DNA of 64,000 bases, from NCBI GenBank assembly GCA_033816765.1, contig CM066292.1, positions 5,146,001 through 5,210,000 on the forward strand. Reading direction: 5' to 3'. The translations under genes and the position numbers were made by a program. Below are positions 46,255-58,900 of this stretch, one piece after another (the first letter of the stretch is position 1; each line of letters begins with the position of its first letter). The DNA comes from Nothopassalora personata. Lineage: Eukaryota > Ascomycota > Dothideomycetes > Mycosphaerellales > Mycosphaerellaceae. The notes beneath the pieces are model-generated. The model was not told the DNA's origin, searched no databases, and worked only from the letters and a program-made list of their open reading frames with translations.

Positions 46255-47757
46255 ATGTCGCTGGCCACAGACTCGGACGGCGCCATTGAGCGTGCGACAG
46301 AAAGAGATCCTTTGCTCGCGAGCAATAGCGAAGCTGGGTCCTCCACCCAACCCGGCAGCGAGGCAAATTTCTCGAACATTAAAGCGATCACCTTCAGGAC
46401 CGAAACATGGCTATTGTTACGATACTCTGGACCTCTGGCTTTGACATACTTACTCCAGTACGTTTACCAGATCGTTGTTATTCTTGTCGCCTCTTCGTTG
46501 TCCACAGACGAACTGGCTGGAGTTAGTCTCGGCATCTCGACCTCAAACATCCTTGGATATGCCGTCTTCGAAGGCATGGCCACTGCGCTTGATACTCTGT
46601 GCTCGCAAGCGTACGGTGCTGGCCGCTTGACCGACGTTGGCATGCACACAGTCCGTTTCACGATCTTTATTCATATCGTGGCGATACCTATTGCGCTTCT
46701 CTGGCTGTTCGCGCAAGATATTCTAGTCCTGGTGAGAGTTCCCTCGAAGCCGCTCATCGAGCATGCCGGAAGTTTCTTGAAGTATTCTCTCATTGGCATC
46801 CCCGGATACGCATCTTTCGAGGCTGGAAAGCGCTTCATGCAAGCACAAGGCAACTTTGCCGCTGGTTTCTACGTTTTACTAGCCTGTCTGCCCATCAATA
46901 TTGCACTCACGTGGGCTTTGGTCGTGCCAGCGGGTATGCGGGTCGCCGGCGCTGCTTTGGCTACCTCACTCACAAACTGTCTTAGACCAGTCTTACTCAT
47001 AGCTTATGCCATCTTCGTGAATAGATCCACCTTGGAGTGCTGGCCTTCCGCCAAGGAGATTCGAGGATATTGGGATCACGAGTGGAAAAGTATGATTCTA
47101 CTTGCCATTCCGGGAGCATTGATGACCTTGAGCGAATGGCTGCAGTTTGAGACACTCACCTTCTGCACGAGCTATCTAGGGACGGCAGCGCTTGCGGCTC
47201 AGACCTTCCTCAGCACGACAGCCGTCCTCGTCTGGCATATTCCGTTCTCGGCATCCATCGCTTCTAGCACACGCATCGGCCAGCTGATCGGCGCAGGCTT
47301 CACATCTTCTATGAATAAGCTGATGAGGTGGCATGCCCTGGTGTTTGGGCTGATTAGTGTCCTATGCTGTGGGCTTACAGTCGGTGTAATGGCTCTCATA
47401 CAGCGCTACTTGATCCACGACGATGAGGTAGCTGAGATCATCCGGCTCAGCCTTCCATTCGTGGCCATCTTTGTCGTCTTCGACGCCACTCAGAACTGGC
47501 CGCACGGTGTTGTAAGGGGATTTGGTTGGCAGAGCATCGGCGCCTGGGTGACCTTCGTCCTTGGCTACTTGTACGCTACGCCCCTGGCCATCTACCTCGA
47601 ACTGGGTCCACCACATCTCGGTATCAGAGGACTGTGGATTGGTCTGGGTAGTGGCCTACTGGCAGTGACTGTGATTGAGACTCTTGTCATCCTTTGGAAG
47701 CTGAAGCGGACAGATGACCTTCGCATCGAGGACCGTACAGCCGAAAATGACGATTAA
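46255..47757 (+). CDS. MATE-family multidrug/cation antiporter
   Basis: 500 aa from the first in-frame ATG (46255), no intron. MATE transporters export organic cations, drugs or metabolites in exchange for H+ or Na+ across the plasma or vacuolar membrane. After an acidic/Ser-rich cytosolic N-terminus of about 65 residues come about twelve hydrophobic segments in two similar halves. Family motifs include GISTSNILGYAVFEGMATALDTLCSQAYGAG (positions about 46530-46620; the L-x-T-L-x-Q-A-x-G-A signature) and a second-half counterpart around TFLSTTAVLVW and RIGQLIGAG (47208-47300). The C-terminal tail is charged and cytosolic. The substrate cannot be read from sequence. Similar in type to yeast ERC1. 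Confidence 0.93.
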   Translation: MSLATDSDGAIERATERDPLLASNSEAGSSTQPGSEANFSNIKAITFRTETWLLLRYSGPLALTYLLQYVYQIVVILVASSLSTDELAGVSLGISTSNILGYAVFEGMATALDTLCSQAYGAGRLTDVGMHTVRFTIFIHIVAIPIALLWLFAQDILVLVRVPSKPLIEHAGSFLKYSLIGIPGYASFEAGKRFMQAQGNFAAGFYVLLACLPINIALTWALVVPAGMRVAGAALATSLTNCLRPVLLIAYAIFVNRSTLECWPSAKEIRGYWDHEWKSMILLAIPGALMTLSEWLQFETLTFCTSYLGTAALAAQTFLSTTAVLVWHIPFSASIASSTRIGQLIGAGFTSSMNKLMRWHALVFGLISVLCCGLTVGVMALIQRYLIHDDEVAEIIRLSLPFVAIFVVFDATQNWPHGVVRGFGWQSIGAWVTFVLGYLYATPLAIYLELGPPHLGIRGLWIGLGSGLLAVTVIETLVILWKLKRTDDLRIEDRTAENDD

Positions 47758-48997
47758 GCGAAGTCCCAGAGCATGCGCACCCTAAATTCCAACCGCCTTA
47801 CTGCGCCGGTACTGATGATCGCAACACTGCCACGTTCCTGATACCCACGTCACTGCGGTATGGTACCAACATCAACATGCGCTATGCTGTCTTTGCGATT
47901 GGTGAAGAAACCCCGCTCCAGGTTCATCACATCATTGACCCGCTCAGGATACAGTAGTGCTCCCATCAACAAAAGTTAGCCAGCCGGATCATGGTTGTCC
48001 AGTCGTGAAAGTGCTGTCAATGCAGTGGGCGGCAGATACGAGGCCATGTCTAAACGCACCCATTGGCTCCACCCTTGTTGCGCGCTGCTTCAACTCAGTC
48101 TGTGGCATATAGTGGCCAATGAACAGCCTGACTTTGCGCGATCAAAGGGTTCCCGTCATTTCAAACACATTATCTCAAGGAATTCACCTGCGCCCCACAA
48201 CGAAGGGGGTTTTCTCACGCGCGAAACATTTGGCCAACGCTGGACAATCGCGCTCTCAGCACGCACAGTGGTTAGACTTTGCGAACTTGATGTAACTCGG
48301 TGGAGGCCTGATTGTATATGTTATATCACAAACAGCGATCTTGGTAACTATTCAACTATTTGCCTATTTCACTCTTCAACTGCTTAAATGTCTAACTATT
48401 TGACTATTTACTTATTCTACGTAAGAATCCTCAAGGAGATAATTAGCGATCACTCGTTAAACTATAATCGATTAGTAAGTAGGAATCCGTCAGGTCCGAC
48501 GTAAATAGACGTTTAAGAGCTAACGGTATCTAAAGACAGATAGCCCATTTTATCTATATCCCTTATATCTCCAGGAACTACAAGCCCAATATTCCAGTAC
48601 AATAGTATGAGTCCATAACACGGCACCCGGTAAGCTAATAATTAGGCGAGGCCCCGTCGAGTATTACTTAGAAAGGAGTCGCAAAAAGGCCAAACAAGCC
48701 CCAGCTACGAGGAACTTCCTCTTTGGTCGCGGCATCGACAGCGCAACAGCTGTCCACCGGCGCAACATGGTCTTGATTACATTTACAAAAGCTATGATGG
48801 TCGGTGAGGACGAGGGGCAGATCTGTTGAGGCATGCGCTATGGGTCGTGGACCAAAGCAAGAGACATGAAGTGTGCCGACCGCATGGACATAAAAGGACG
48901 ACTTTTCCCAATAATGAAGTGGCTAGAAACATCGTGTATTCTCTTCTTGAATCATCTTTACAACCTGACATCAATTCTCACCATTCTATCCTTCATC
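47758..48997. other. Intergenic region with a small RIP-like relic
   Basis: About 1.24 kb. No gene is supported in 47758-48400. Positions about 48400-48680 switch to TA-rich, CpA/TpG-poor sequence like that in 1-31560, suggesting a short mutated repeat remnant. From about 48690 composition is normal and probably contains the promoter of the small secreted protein gene. Confidence 0.45.
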
Positions 48998-49743
48998 ATG
49001 AAATTCTCCCTCTTCGCGCTCCCAGCTCTGTCGCTCCTGGCAGCCGCCGCCCCGACAACCTCCAACAACAATGCCATCGAGCAGCGCAAAGCCGCCGGCC
49101 CTCTCGAGCAATGGATCACTGGCCTCACCGCTGAGGTCAGGGGCTTCACCACCCACATGAGTAAGCACCGACATGCGAAACACTCACGACCTCACCATCC
49201 CATCCACTAACGAGACGGACCTAAGGACAAGTCACGGCCTCCCTCCCAGAAGATGCCAGCGAGGAGCAAATGAGAGCCGCCGCCGCCTCCGCCATCCAAG
49301 ACATCGCCGGCATTACGTCTGCCTTCCGGGCGACCAACGACAAGATCCAGAACGTCCAGATGCAGAGGGACATTTCGGCTCGCCAGACTCTGGCCGACTT
49401 GCCGAAAGATGTGCTGGGCCAACTTGATGGGCGGCCTATTGTGCTTGCGAAACTTCTGCTCCCGCTGCTGCGGGAGCTGAACCCGGCTGTGCAGTCGGTG
49501 CTCGTTACGCTGAGCCTTGGTGAGCTATTATTCTCCGACGGCTGGGGTGGGTTCCATCCGTGATGCTGACGTGTTGGTGTAGGTGAGGTTTATGTTGCAC
49601 TTCAGCCGTTGCTGCGCGTTCAGCTTCCGGCTTTGGTTAGTGGATTGAGCACACTTGTTAATGGCTTGCTTGTTGCGCTTGCTCCTCTTCTCGTTGGCTT
49701 GGGCGGTATCTTGGGTCCTCTGCTTCTTGGCTTGGGACTCTAG
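48998..49743 (+). CDS. Small secreted protein with hydrophobic C-terminus
   Basis: Exons 48998-49160, 49232-49519 and 49583-49743 give 203 aa; introns of 71 and 63 bp are GT-AG and phase-consistent. The N-terminus MKFSLFALPALSLLAAAAP is a clear signal peptide with likely cleavage after about residue 18. The middle is amphipathic and helical (QWITGLTAEVRGF, RAAAASAIQDIAGI). The last 55 residues are Leu/Val/Gly-rich and contain no Cys. It could be a surface-active or cell-wall-associated protein. I do not recognise the family. An intact splice pattern and strong signal peptide support a real gene. Confidence 0.75.
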
Positions 49744-50209
49744 GAGAAGGATGCATCTTTGGCACTTTTAGGGAATGTCCTAGGGGTCCGAAGCACTGGA
49801 GGAGAAGGGTGGGGTGGGGGGGGGGGGTATAATTTTCCCAGATTCCTCAATAGATTGGTGTACCTACTCTACTGATAGAAGTTCCTAACATGGAAAAAAG
49901 CCTGCTTGACCAATCGCAAGATTCTGCAGAAAAGTCTTACCAGCCACAGGTAGAAATATCTGTTCTAGACTAACACAGGAATTTCTTGCACAACCAGATG
50001 CCTTCCCTGAGCCTCCCCGGTCCACCTCAACGATACTTCCACCGAGGCTCGCTGAGTACAGATCACCTTCCCAATTACAAGACCCACTCGCACTCCATTC
50101 CCAATGATACCCGTTGCAAGATTCGAATCAAACTCCGCAAAAGAATGGCCGTCCGCCCCGTTGGCTTGATTACAGAAGCTTCTTCATTCTCGGTACATGA
50201 ACACTGTTA
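49744..50209. other. Convergent spacer, no gene supported
   Basis: Lies between the 3' ends of two convergent secreted-protein genes. Contains a G homopolymer near 49815-49828. ORFs that run through 49986-50918 on the plus strand are antisense to the next gene. Confidence 0.6.
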
Positions 50210-52172
50210 TCATGCCGACTCCAATTCAGACCCACTAGACGTGCTCAGCGAGTTTGCCTGCCCAGTCTGTTTGCCCTGCGCACCCGCCAACTGTCCTGCC
50301 GCGCCTTGCTGCTTGATGACCTGGCCGGACGCTCCTCCCGTCGTCACTTTGGTACCCGCACCTCCTGGTTTGGGCGGCATCAGCGCACCGGGTGCTTTGG
50401 GTGGATTTGCGACAACGACAGGCTTTGGCTTCTCCTTCTTCTGCTGCTTCTTCGGGTCTGTAGATTGTACCTCAGGTTTCTTGCCCTTGTTGGATGGGTC
50501 TATCGCGCCGGGAGCCGTGTTCGAACGAGGAGGACCACCAGGGCTGGCCACTGGACCTTCAGATGCACTCTCGTCTGCGGCTGCTCCGGGCGGGATAGGA
50601 TCGGTGTTGCTGCGGCCTGGTGCACCGATCTCGCCCTCTCCGTCTGAATCACTGCTATCCGGCCATAGGATGCCCTGTCGGTTGAGATGGTTCTTGGACA
50701 TCTGCTTGAGTCGTGCTTCGTCGAAGAGTGGGCCGGGAGAGTTCTTGCTCTTTGACCAGACGAGCATCCAGGGACTTTTTGCGGGTCTCGGTCTTCCCGT
50801 GCACCAGTCTTGCCCGGTCTTTGAACTCATGAAGTTCACAAGGGCATACCAGACGAAATTTCCGGGACTGTTCAAGGCGTCTAAGCCCTCGATGGATTGC
50901 TCCTCATCACTTGTCTGACAGTCTTCGGCGCGATCGTGGAGTGTTAGCCATAGTGCATCGATACCGGTGGAGACGAAGACTGGCTGCTCTGCGGTACCTG
51001 CAGGCTTCCAGGCTTCCGCCTTGCCAGGCCAACTGCGCCAACGGTCAGAACATATACCCTTTGTGACCAACCATGTACATACCCCATTTGTGTTGCTGCA
51101 ACATATACCGGCCGATCTCGAGGATCTTCCTGGATCTCCTCCACGAATACCTCTCCATGAAACAGCTTGAACATCTGCTTATACAGATGCAGTGCCTTCA
51201 CACCCATATCGTCGAGCAAGGTATTCTTGGACTGCGCCGTAATCACCGGCTTCGAGAGTCTTTTGTCCTTGTCATTGCTCTTGTCCAGTACCTGAGGGCA
51301 AACAACGATCGCCTTGAACACCGGCTGCTGCTTACTCAGGAGCGTAAGACCCGTGCTTTCAGGCGCATTGCAGTAATGCTTCTTGCCACTACTGTCTTTC
51401 GGCCACTGTTGGGGATTTGACATTGTCTCTTTCGGCGCGTACCAGTGTCTGTTAAAGGGTTCATCGAGCCAGAAGACATAGTTCTTCTCGAAGAGTTGAG
51501 CGAGCTCGGGGACATCTTGAAACTTCTTCTTGGTTGGCTTACCAGTCTTGTCCCGGTCATAGTCATCTGGCGTCACAGGGTGCATGAAGTTGGAGCCACA
51601 TGCTAGGATAGGCTTCTTCGCGTTGGCGGTCCAGTTCTTGCCGGCCTTGCGCTTGATGTAGCCGTCGACATTGTTGAACCAGAGCTTGATGTGCTCATAC
51701 ATCTCACGAGACCTTGCATTCTCAGGCGACGTCACCCTTACTTTCTTCTTCCCTGCAGCTGGTGGAGCCATTTCTGTGCCGGCCTCAGTTTTCCACGGCG
51801 CCATGCCGAAGAAGTTCTTGACGTGGTTGCGAATAGTGAGGCTCTCATCGTACTTGTCCGCTGTCAGTGACTCCAGAGCGGCAGCATTCATATCGATGAT
51901 CTGGTCCTGCGAAAGCTTTAGCCGGAGGGCAGGCGGCAGTTTCTTGTCGGTCACCTCACCCATTGATCATTGAGCACTTTGCCGCCGCCCTTGCCAAGTG
52001 CTACAGCATTGTCGTAATACTTTAAACACGAGTCTTCTTCCTTTCCAGTCCACACATCGAATGCATCGCCAAGTGTCTTCGGCGCATCAGCACTAGAAGC
52101 GCCTGGTGCGCCAAGGATCGTAGGTAGATTAGTAGACAGCAATGCCGCTGCTAGTGGCAGGTGAGCTAGCAT
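50210..52172 (-). CDS. Predicted secreted protein, unknown function
   Basis: Read on the minus strand from ATG 52172: a signal peptide (MLAHLPLAAALLSTNLPTILGAP), then an exon to about 51985, a main exon to 51083, a 50-bp GT-AG intron (51082-51033), and a last exon to the stop at 50210. About 660-670 aa. The main part is globular with several Cys and Trp (LACGSNFMHPV, ALWLTLHDRAEDC, DWCTGRPRP). The last 140 residues are Pro/Gly/Lys-rich and disordered. The junction near 51950-51985 is unresolved: the two frames join only through a 35-nt GT...AG segment, unusually short, or through a frameshift. The family was not recognised. Confidence 0.65.
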
Positions 52173-52983
52173 CTTTGGTTTGTTATCATGAGGAGTGATT
52201 TCAGTTCAGCGAGAGGAAAGGAAGAACACAACGGAATTCAGGTCCAAGATGTACATCCCGCTGGCGATCACACGCCGTTCGTTTACCCAGATGCCAGCAC
52301 AGCCATGACTTGCCCAGTTCGTAGGCAGTCACACACGTAGAACGGTCATGTCGTGGACAACAAAAGACTTGACATCAAGTCATCAGCACTGTCCGTACTC
52401 AACACGAGGGCGTGGGGACGTACCTGACCGAAAAGCCTGACCAAACCCACAATCCTCACCAGACTCACAACCTCGATATCGCTCTGCCACGTCCCCTTCG
52501 CAAGGACTTCAGCACATCTGACTTCCCGATCATGAGGCCAATCTCCTCCCACAACTCAGCGTGTCAGGTAGGACGGTGCAAAAGAGGGAACTGTGATCAC
52601 CGTCAGCATCCAGCATGGCCGTGGCATCACAGCATACGTGATCGATCTTGGCACGGTTGCTCATCGAGCAGATGCTCTGCGATAAATCATCAACTCTTGT
52701 CATTCGTCGCTTGCCTGTTGCCGCTGAAACGCCACCTCGTTCCTCAAGGTCCCTGCGGCAACCTACGATCCTGGTCAACCCCAGAGTCTTTCGTCTATAT
52801 ACATCAAGTCACCGTGCAAGCAAAGGGTGTCAAACCCGTCCAGTTCAATCAACACCAAGCCACAAGTCCCCGCTCCCCTCCGTTCTGTCATATCATAGCA
52901 TGTCCCATGCGCTTATAGTCTGTGTCCATGTCGCGGTCAATGCTTCTGTGATGAAAACAAACCACAACCCCCCGCTCCTCTCC
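52173..52983. other. Intergenic region, no gene supported
   Basis: About 810 bp between the upstream end of the secreted-protein gene and the 3' end of the histidine kinase gene. ORFs here are short or extend antisense into the kinase. Confidence 0.5.
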
Positions 52984-55900
52984 TCACCACTGCCTCTCTC
53001 CCTCACTCCCCTCGGCACTAGTAGCACTGTAATAACTCTTCGTCCTCTCCACGCCCAGCCTCGGCGGCCCCTTCTTCCCCTTCCCAGCAGCCCTACTGGA
53101 CTTCTTTCGTAACTCTTTGATCTGCTCCTGCGCCGCCTGCATTTCCATCTGCATATTCGTCTGCGTGTGTTGTTCCCTCGCCATCTCCTCGGGAGTCACG
53201 TGAATCTCTGTGTCCCGGTGCTGCGCATTCAGGGGCCTCTCAGGTACGCCAGCGGAGCTCTGGACTTGAAGTTGAGGAGCATCGTCTGCTCCTTCCTCTT
53301 CCTGGGAGACGACATTATTGACTAAGTTATCGGCTTCTTCCTGCAAGTTCGGGATGGCGCGGGCGGGCTGGTGGAGGTAGGATTCGAGCATTTGTTTGAG
53401 AGTGTCGGCGCGAACGGGTTTGGCGAGGTAATTATTCATGCCGGCTTCGAGGCATTTTTCGCGGTCGCCGCGGATGGCGCTGGCGGTCATGGCGATGACG
53501 AGGATGTCGCGGACTTTCGGGTTTTCTGATTTGCGGATCTCTCGAGTGGCGTTGTAGCCGTCTAGGACTGGCATTTGCACATCCATGAGGACCAGGTGGA
53601 ACGGATGCCCATCCGCGGCGGCTCGCTCGAGAGCATCGTAAGCCTGCTGCCCATCGCCATACGCCTCGCAATTGAAGCCTAGCTTCTTGACGAAGTTGAT
53701 GGCGATCTTCTGGTTGATGGGATTGTCCTCCGCGATGCAAACCTTGAGCTGGTCTCTCGGTATACCCTGCAAGCTGACGATCGCTCTGGCTCCAGGTCCA
53801 TCATCGATGGCCGGCGGTGTGAAGATGGCCATGGGATCAGCCTCGCGTCCATGCGGCGTGGTACCATTCAACTCGTTGAGCTCAGACTTGTTGACCTTCT
53901 TGAAAGGCAGACTGAAAGACACTGTCGTGCCTACGCCAGGTGTGCTCTCCAGCCAGATGGTGCCGTGCATCACATTCTCGAGAATGGCCTTGCAGATACT
54001 CAGGCCTAGACCAGTCCCGCCGTAGCTACGGGCCGTACTAGAATCGGCTTGCGAGAAAGGTAGGAAGAGCTTCTTCTGTTGTTCTTCAGAAATTCCGATG
54101 CCGGTATCTGTGACTGAGACCGTGACATGAATGCTATCCGCGTCCTCGCGGTCGATCTTGGCGTGTACGGTAACGCTGCCCTTAGCAGTGAACTTGTACG
54201 CGTTCGACATTAGGTTCATCAAGATCTGATGTAGTCGGACCGGATCACCCATCACTACCAAATTCGAGTCCAGTTCAAGATTTGTGATCGTCTTCAGGTT
54301 GCGCTCCAGGTTCGTATACGACAACGCTCGCACCACCTCTGTGATGGTTTCCGTCAAGCTAAGCGGCACGCTGAAGACCTGCATCTTGCCCGCCTCAAGC
54401 TTCGAAAAGTCCAGAATGTCGTTGATGACGCTGAGGAGAGTGTCTGCACACACGCGAATGGAGTCAGCGTGCTCCTCCTGCTCCTTGTTCAGTGGCGTCG
54501 ACTTCAGCATCTCGGACATTCCGATAACACCATTGAGTGGCGTGCGTAACTCATGAGATACATTGGCGAGGAACATAGACTTGGCCTTGGCAGCTTCGTC
54601 TTTCAGACGAACCATCTCCATAGCTTTGGCCTCAGCCTCCTTCGCTTTCTTCTCGGCATCTCGTGCCTGCGCTAGAGCCTGCTTCTGGACATCGAGCATA
54701 GCATTGTTGCTTGCTTGCACTTTCTCCGCGCGTTTGAAGAGCAGCGCATTCGCGATGGAAATGGCAATCTGATTGACAAGGAGTTTGAGCAGCGTCACAG
54801 TCCGGTCGGTGAAAGAGTTCGGCGGCGCTTGCACATACAGGCTCCCCAGGATGGCTTGCTCGCCGTGCAGGATCGGTAGAGAAATCATTGAAGCGCCCTC
54901 CGGGTGGTCCTCCAACCATTTCTCCGGTACTTTGCTGAAGCGCTCGTCGTCCAGCACGTTGCGCAAGAATAGCGACTCTTTGAAGCGAAGCACGTAGAGC
55001 GTAATTTGCTTCGCGACCAGATCTTCGACTTCCATCAAGGGTATGTCATGCTTTGGTGCATCGATATCGTCGGGCGTGCTCACAGATGCGACATTCCATT
55101 CACCAGTTTCACTCTCGACGACAATGCCAACCATCTCCGCACCAGTGGCATCAACAATGATCCTCGAAAGCTTCGCTAGAAGCCGGTCGACGTTCAACTC
55201 TGATGACAGCAGCTGTGAAGACTCCAGAATGCCAGCCAGATCGATCATATCGAGTCCGACTGCCGAAGACAACGCCGCAGGAACGTCCTTGGTCAACATG
55301 TCGTTATGCCGTGGCCCATCCGCAGCATGTGGGTCCAGCCACTCCGAGGTCCTGTCAGCGGGTGTCTGAGCAGCCTGGTGACTAGAGATCCTGTCCAGCT
55401 TGTCGGAATATGTTGGCCCACTACCTGCATCCATCATCGTTTGTGTTCCGGCATCGACAGTGCTTAGTGAGCTTGTCCCAAAGAGAAGGTATCCATACTT
55501 TTCGGAGACGTGTTCAGCCTTACCAAAGGCACCCACTCTTCTGTAAGCGGAGACACAGTCCAGAAGGATACCACGGGCTGGCCGGGCGGCTCCTTTTCGG
55601 ACCAGCCAATCTGCGTACAATTCGAGACTAAGAGCCTCGTCCAGGACATTGCTGTGCAACACTGCATGGTTGATGGCAGCCTCGTAGTGACCCAGGACTT
55701 CACCGTACCGCTGTTCGATATCTGCGGTTTCAGCCTGAAGCAACTGGAGCCATACGACGTAATTGACGTCGTTGACGCTCGACACGATTTCAATAAGGGC
55801 GCGATACTTTGCAACTTGCCGCAGGAGGTCCTCGCGATCACTCCTCTCCGGCTCTTCCTTGATGAGGGCTAGAATCGACATGCTCAGGTAGAACAATGTC

Positions 55901-58900
55901 GCATAGCGGAATCGCATACACAAGAGCCCATCGGTCCGCTCCAAAAACGTTTTCCCGAATTCGAAAGCTTCTTTGTAATGTCCGAAGCGATACATGGCAA
56001 TCAGCCGGAAACTTTGGTAGATGCTCAATGGTCGATCTGCGTTCGAGGCAGTGTCCTCGATGAAACCCTCGTAGACCGTGCTAGTGTGGTTGCCGTCTGT
56101 CAGAACTTCCGACCCCAGCTTATAGTACGTCTTGCCGGCCAATGCGCGCGCGTATTGTCGTACTCCTACGATGAAAACCCCGCCGCGTACGTTCTGCTCC
56201 CAATCGGGAAATTCGTCGCCGACCGAGGCGACCAGAGCTTCGATCTCGGCGAGGTTCTCAGAAGCCCAGAGACGGTATGCAGCCATGATCCCGATGTTCA
56301 GAAGGTGCAGGATCTTGTCTCCCGCTGAACATGCGCACTCCAGACCTTGGTTGAGAAGCTGGTAGTTATCTCGCCAGTCGTTCTGGACATGCCCAAGGAA
56401 CACGGCATGAAGCGTGAGTGTGCGGCCACGTACGTACAGCTCCTGGCTATAGGTGTCGATGATCTTCAATGCGATGTTGCCGAACTGCACAGCGGCCTGG
56501 ATCATGCTAAACCTCCAGACTGAGAGCGCAGCAAGGTTGACGTATCCCAGTGCTGCTTGTGGGAACAGGCCATGCTGCAGGTACAGCTGCATGATAAGCA
56601 GGGTCGACTGATAGTACAGCAAGTGGTGGACCCAATACGAAGATGACTGGAACTCTGTTAACAGCGCCCCGAGCGTTGTCAGTCTCCGATCTACTGTCTT
56701 GGTCTGGGCATTGTCGAAATCCGGCGGGTGGCCTTGCAGTAGAGGTATTATCCTTTGGAATTCTTCGTCACAGTCCTCCCATGTTGTCTCCGGCACTGCT
56801 ATACCAAGCTCAGACAGTGCAGATTTGAGTGTATGGAAGGCACTGTTGCTGTCGCCTCGCTGGGCATGCATCCGGCTAAGGACGATGGCCGCTGGTGCTT
56901 TGTCGGCGGCATCTCGAGCACGATCGAAGACTTCCTCGAGTAGCTTGCTGCTTTCCCTGTATTGTCCTGCATACCAATATGCCTCTGCAGCTCGAGTTTT
57001 CAGCGCAAGCGTCTCGCTGTAGGAGGCATCTTCGTCTTCGTCGTTCCATGGGTTTTCTGAGAGAAGTTCGAGACAGTTCCCGAAGTAGTATAGTCCACTT
57101 CTCCTGGCGCCAGACTCGCGCGCAGTCTCGGCTGCTTGATACAGCAGTTCGCGGTATTTCGTCTTCTTTGGTGCCCTCCGCTTGATGGCCTCGACTCCCT
57201 CACAGACGTGCCTTGCCTGTTCAAACAGCACCTTGTTGGGCTGCAGCACAGGATCATACGGCTCGTGCTTCATCATTGAGGTGGCGATCACATAGTGCAT
57301 CTCTGCTTTGGAATGCGCTTCGCACAGAGTGTCTGCTGCAGCGATGTATCTGTCGTGCGAAAATTTGAAGCTGTCTTCGTCATCAGTCGGCATGATTACG
57401 AACGACTGCAAAGCGATCTGCAGGCCGGCGACGGCGTCTTTGGATTTGGGCGGAATCAGAGGCTGTGGAGCGAGGTCTGAGCAGGCGCAACTCATGACGC
57501 GCTTGATGGTCTGGAAGCGAAAGGTATTCCCGATAAGTGCTGCCCAGGAGAGTACTGCTTGCGCGTCGACGGGAAGCTCTTTCATTCGGCGTAGAATGAA
57601 GTCATTGCTCGAGAATTTGCCGGTGTCTGGACTTGCGAACTCTTCGAATATCTTGTCCAGGTCGTACTCCCATTCAGAGTGGCGCCAGCAGAAGTAGATT
57701 GCCTTCTTGCGATATGCCGAGTCCAGCATCTCTCGCACGAAGAACGGATTGCCCTGCGTTTTCTCCTGGACAGCAGCCACCAATGGCGTGCAATAATCGG
57801 CTGAGCGGTGCAGAGTCTCTGTAACATACTGCGTCGTATCTTCATCAGTGAAGGCGCCGACTGAGACTACGACTGCCTTTTCCAGCAGACGCTTGACCTG
57901 CAACGTTAGCTCTCCTCCGTCTCTGTATGTAAGAATGAGCACTATCGGGATGTGCGCGCCAACGATGACCTGCAGCAACTCCAGAGACTCAGGATCCGCG
58001 AATTGAAGATCATCCAAGCAGAAGCAAATGAATTTTTGCATACTGAGTAGCCGCAAGACATCAAGGAATATGTGCATGAACCTCGAGGATTTGGCGGACC
58101 CGCCTGATCGTAGCCACTCTTGTGTGCTGGCCGCATTGCATGTCTTTCGCTCGGGGAAATTGCCAAGCGTGCCATTCGGAAGCATAGGGTTGGCCATGAA
58201 GTTTGAAGCGTTCGCAGCCTTGCCATCGGTCGAAGGTTCCAGCAGCCACAGTGGCAGTTCCAGAAATGCATGAAGCACGCCCCAGAACGGCTTCACGAAG
58301 ATTCGAATATTGTCGTGAAAGGCGGTGTTGACGTCGTTCTCCGAGAATATCTGTCGGAACAACGATGACATGACGCGCATGATTGGGTCGAAGGGTGCGC
58401 TCCTGACTTGATCAAATTTGGCCGAGGTGAAATAGCCGTGCTTGCGTGCGGTCACCTGTATGTTCTGGACCAGCGCAGACTTGCCGAAGCCTGCCGCGCC
58501 TTCGATGCCCACGATGTCCGTTTTGCCCTTCTTCTTCTTCAGCTTCTGTGCAGTCCTCAGCAGCGAACTGGGCTCACTGTTGTTGCCATTGATGCTACTG
58601 AGTTGGAAGCTCGAAGACGTCGTGCGATGAAGACTCTCCGCAATTTCGTGGTAACCGCGGCTGTCCGATGGTTCTCCAATGGTAGACGTCGCTGAAGAAG
58701 CCACACTGCCCATGCGATCCGGTCGACTTCGAGAGGAACTTCGCTTTGATGGCTCGTAGGCAGGGACTTCCGGAATCGACATCAGCCGCGGATCCTCTCG
58801 TCCTCGATCACGGTCTGTGGAAGACGTGCTGTCGCTCATGATATCATCCAGAAGCGCTAGATCCTTTTCACCCGAAATGAGCGAGGAATTCGAGCTAATA

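Noticed and set aside
39676..47757. A secondary-metabolite gene cluster around the MATE transporter
   Set aside because: Neighbours are housekeeping or signalling genes; no backbone synthase, tailoring enzyme or cluster regulator is present.
49986..50918. 310-codon plus-strand ORF
   Set aside because: Antisense to the last exon of the secreted-protein gene. The minus-strand frame has the spliced continuation and a Pro/Gly/Lys-rich tail; this one has nothing recognisable.
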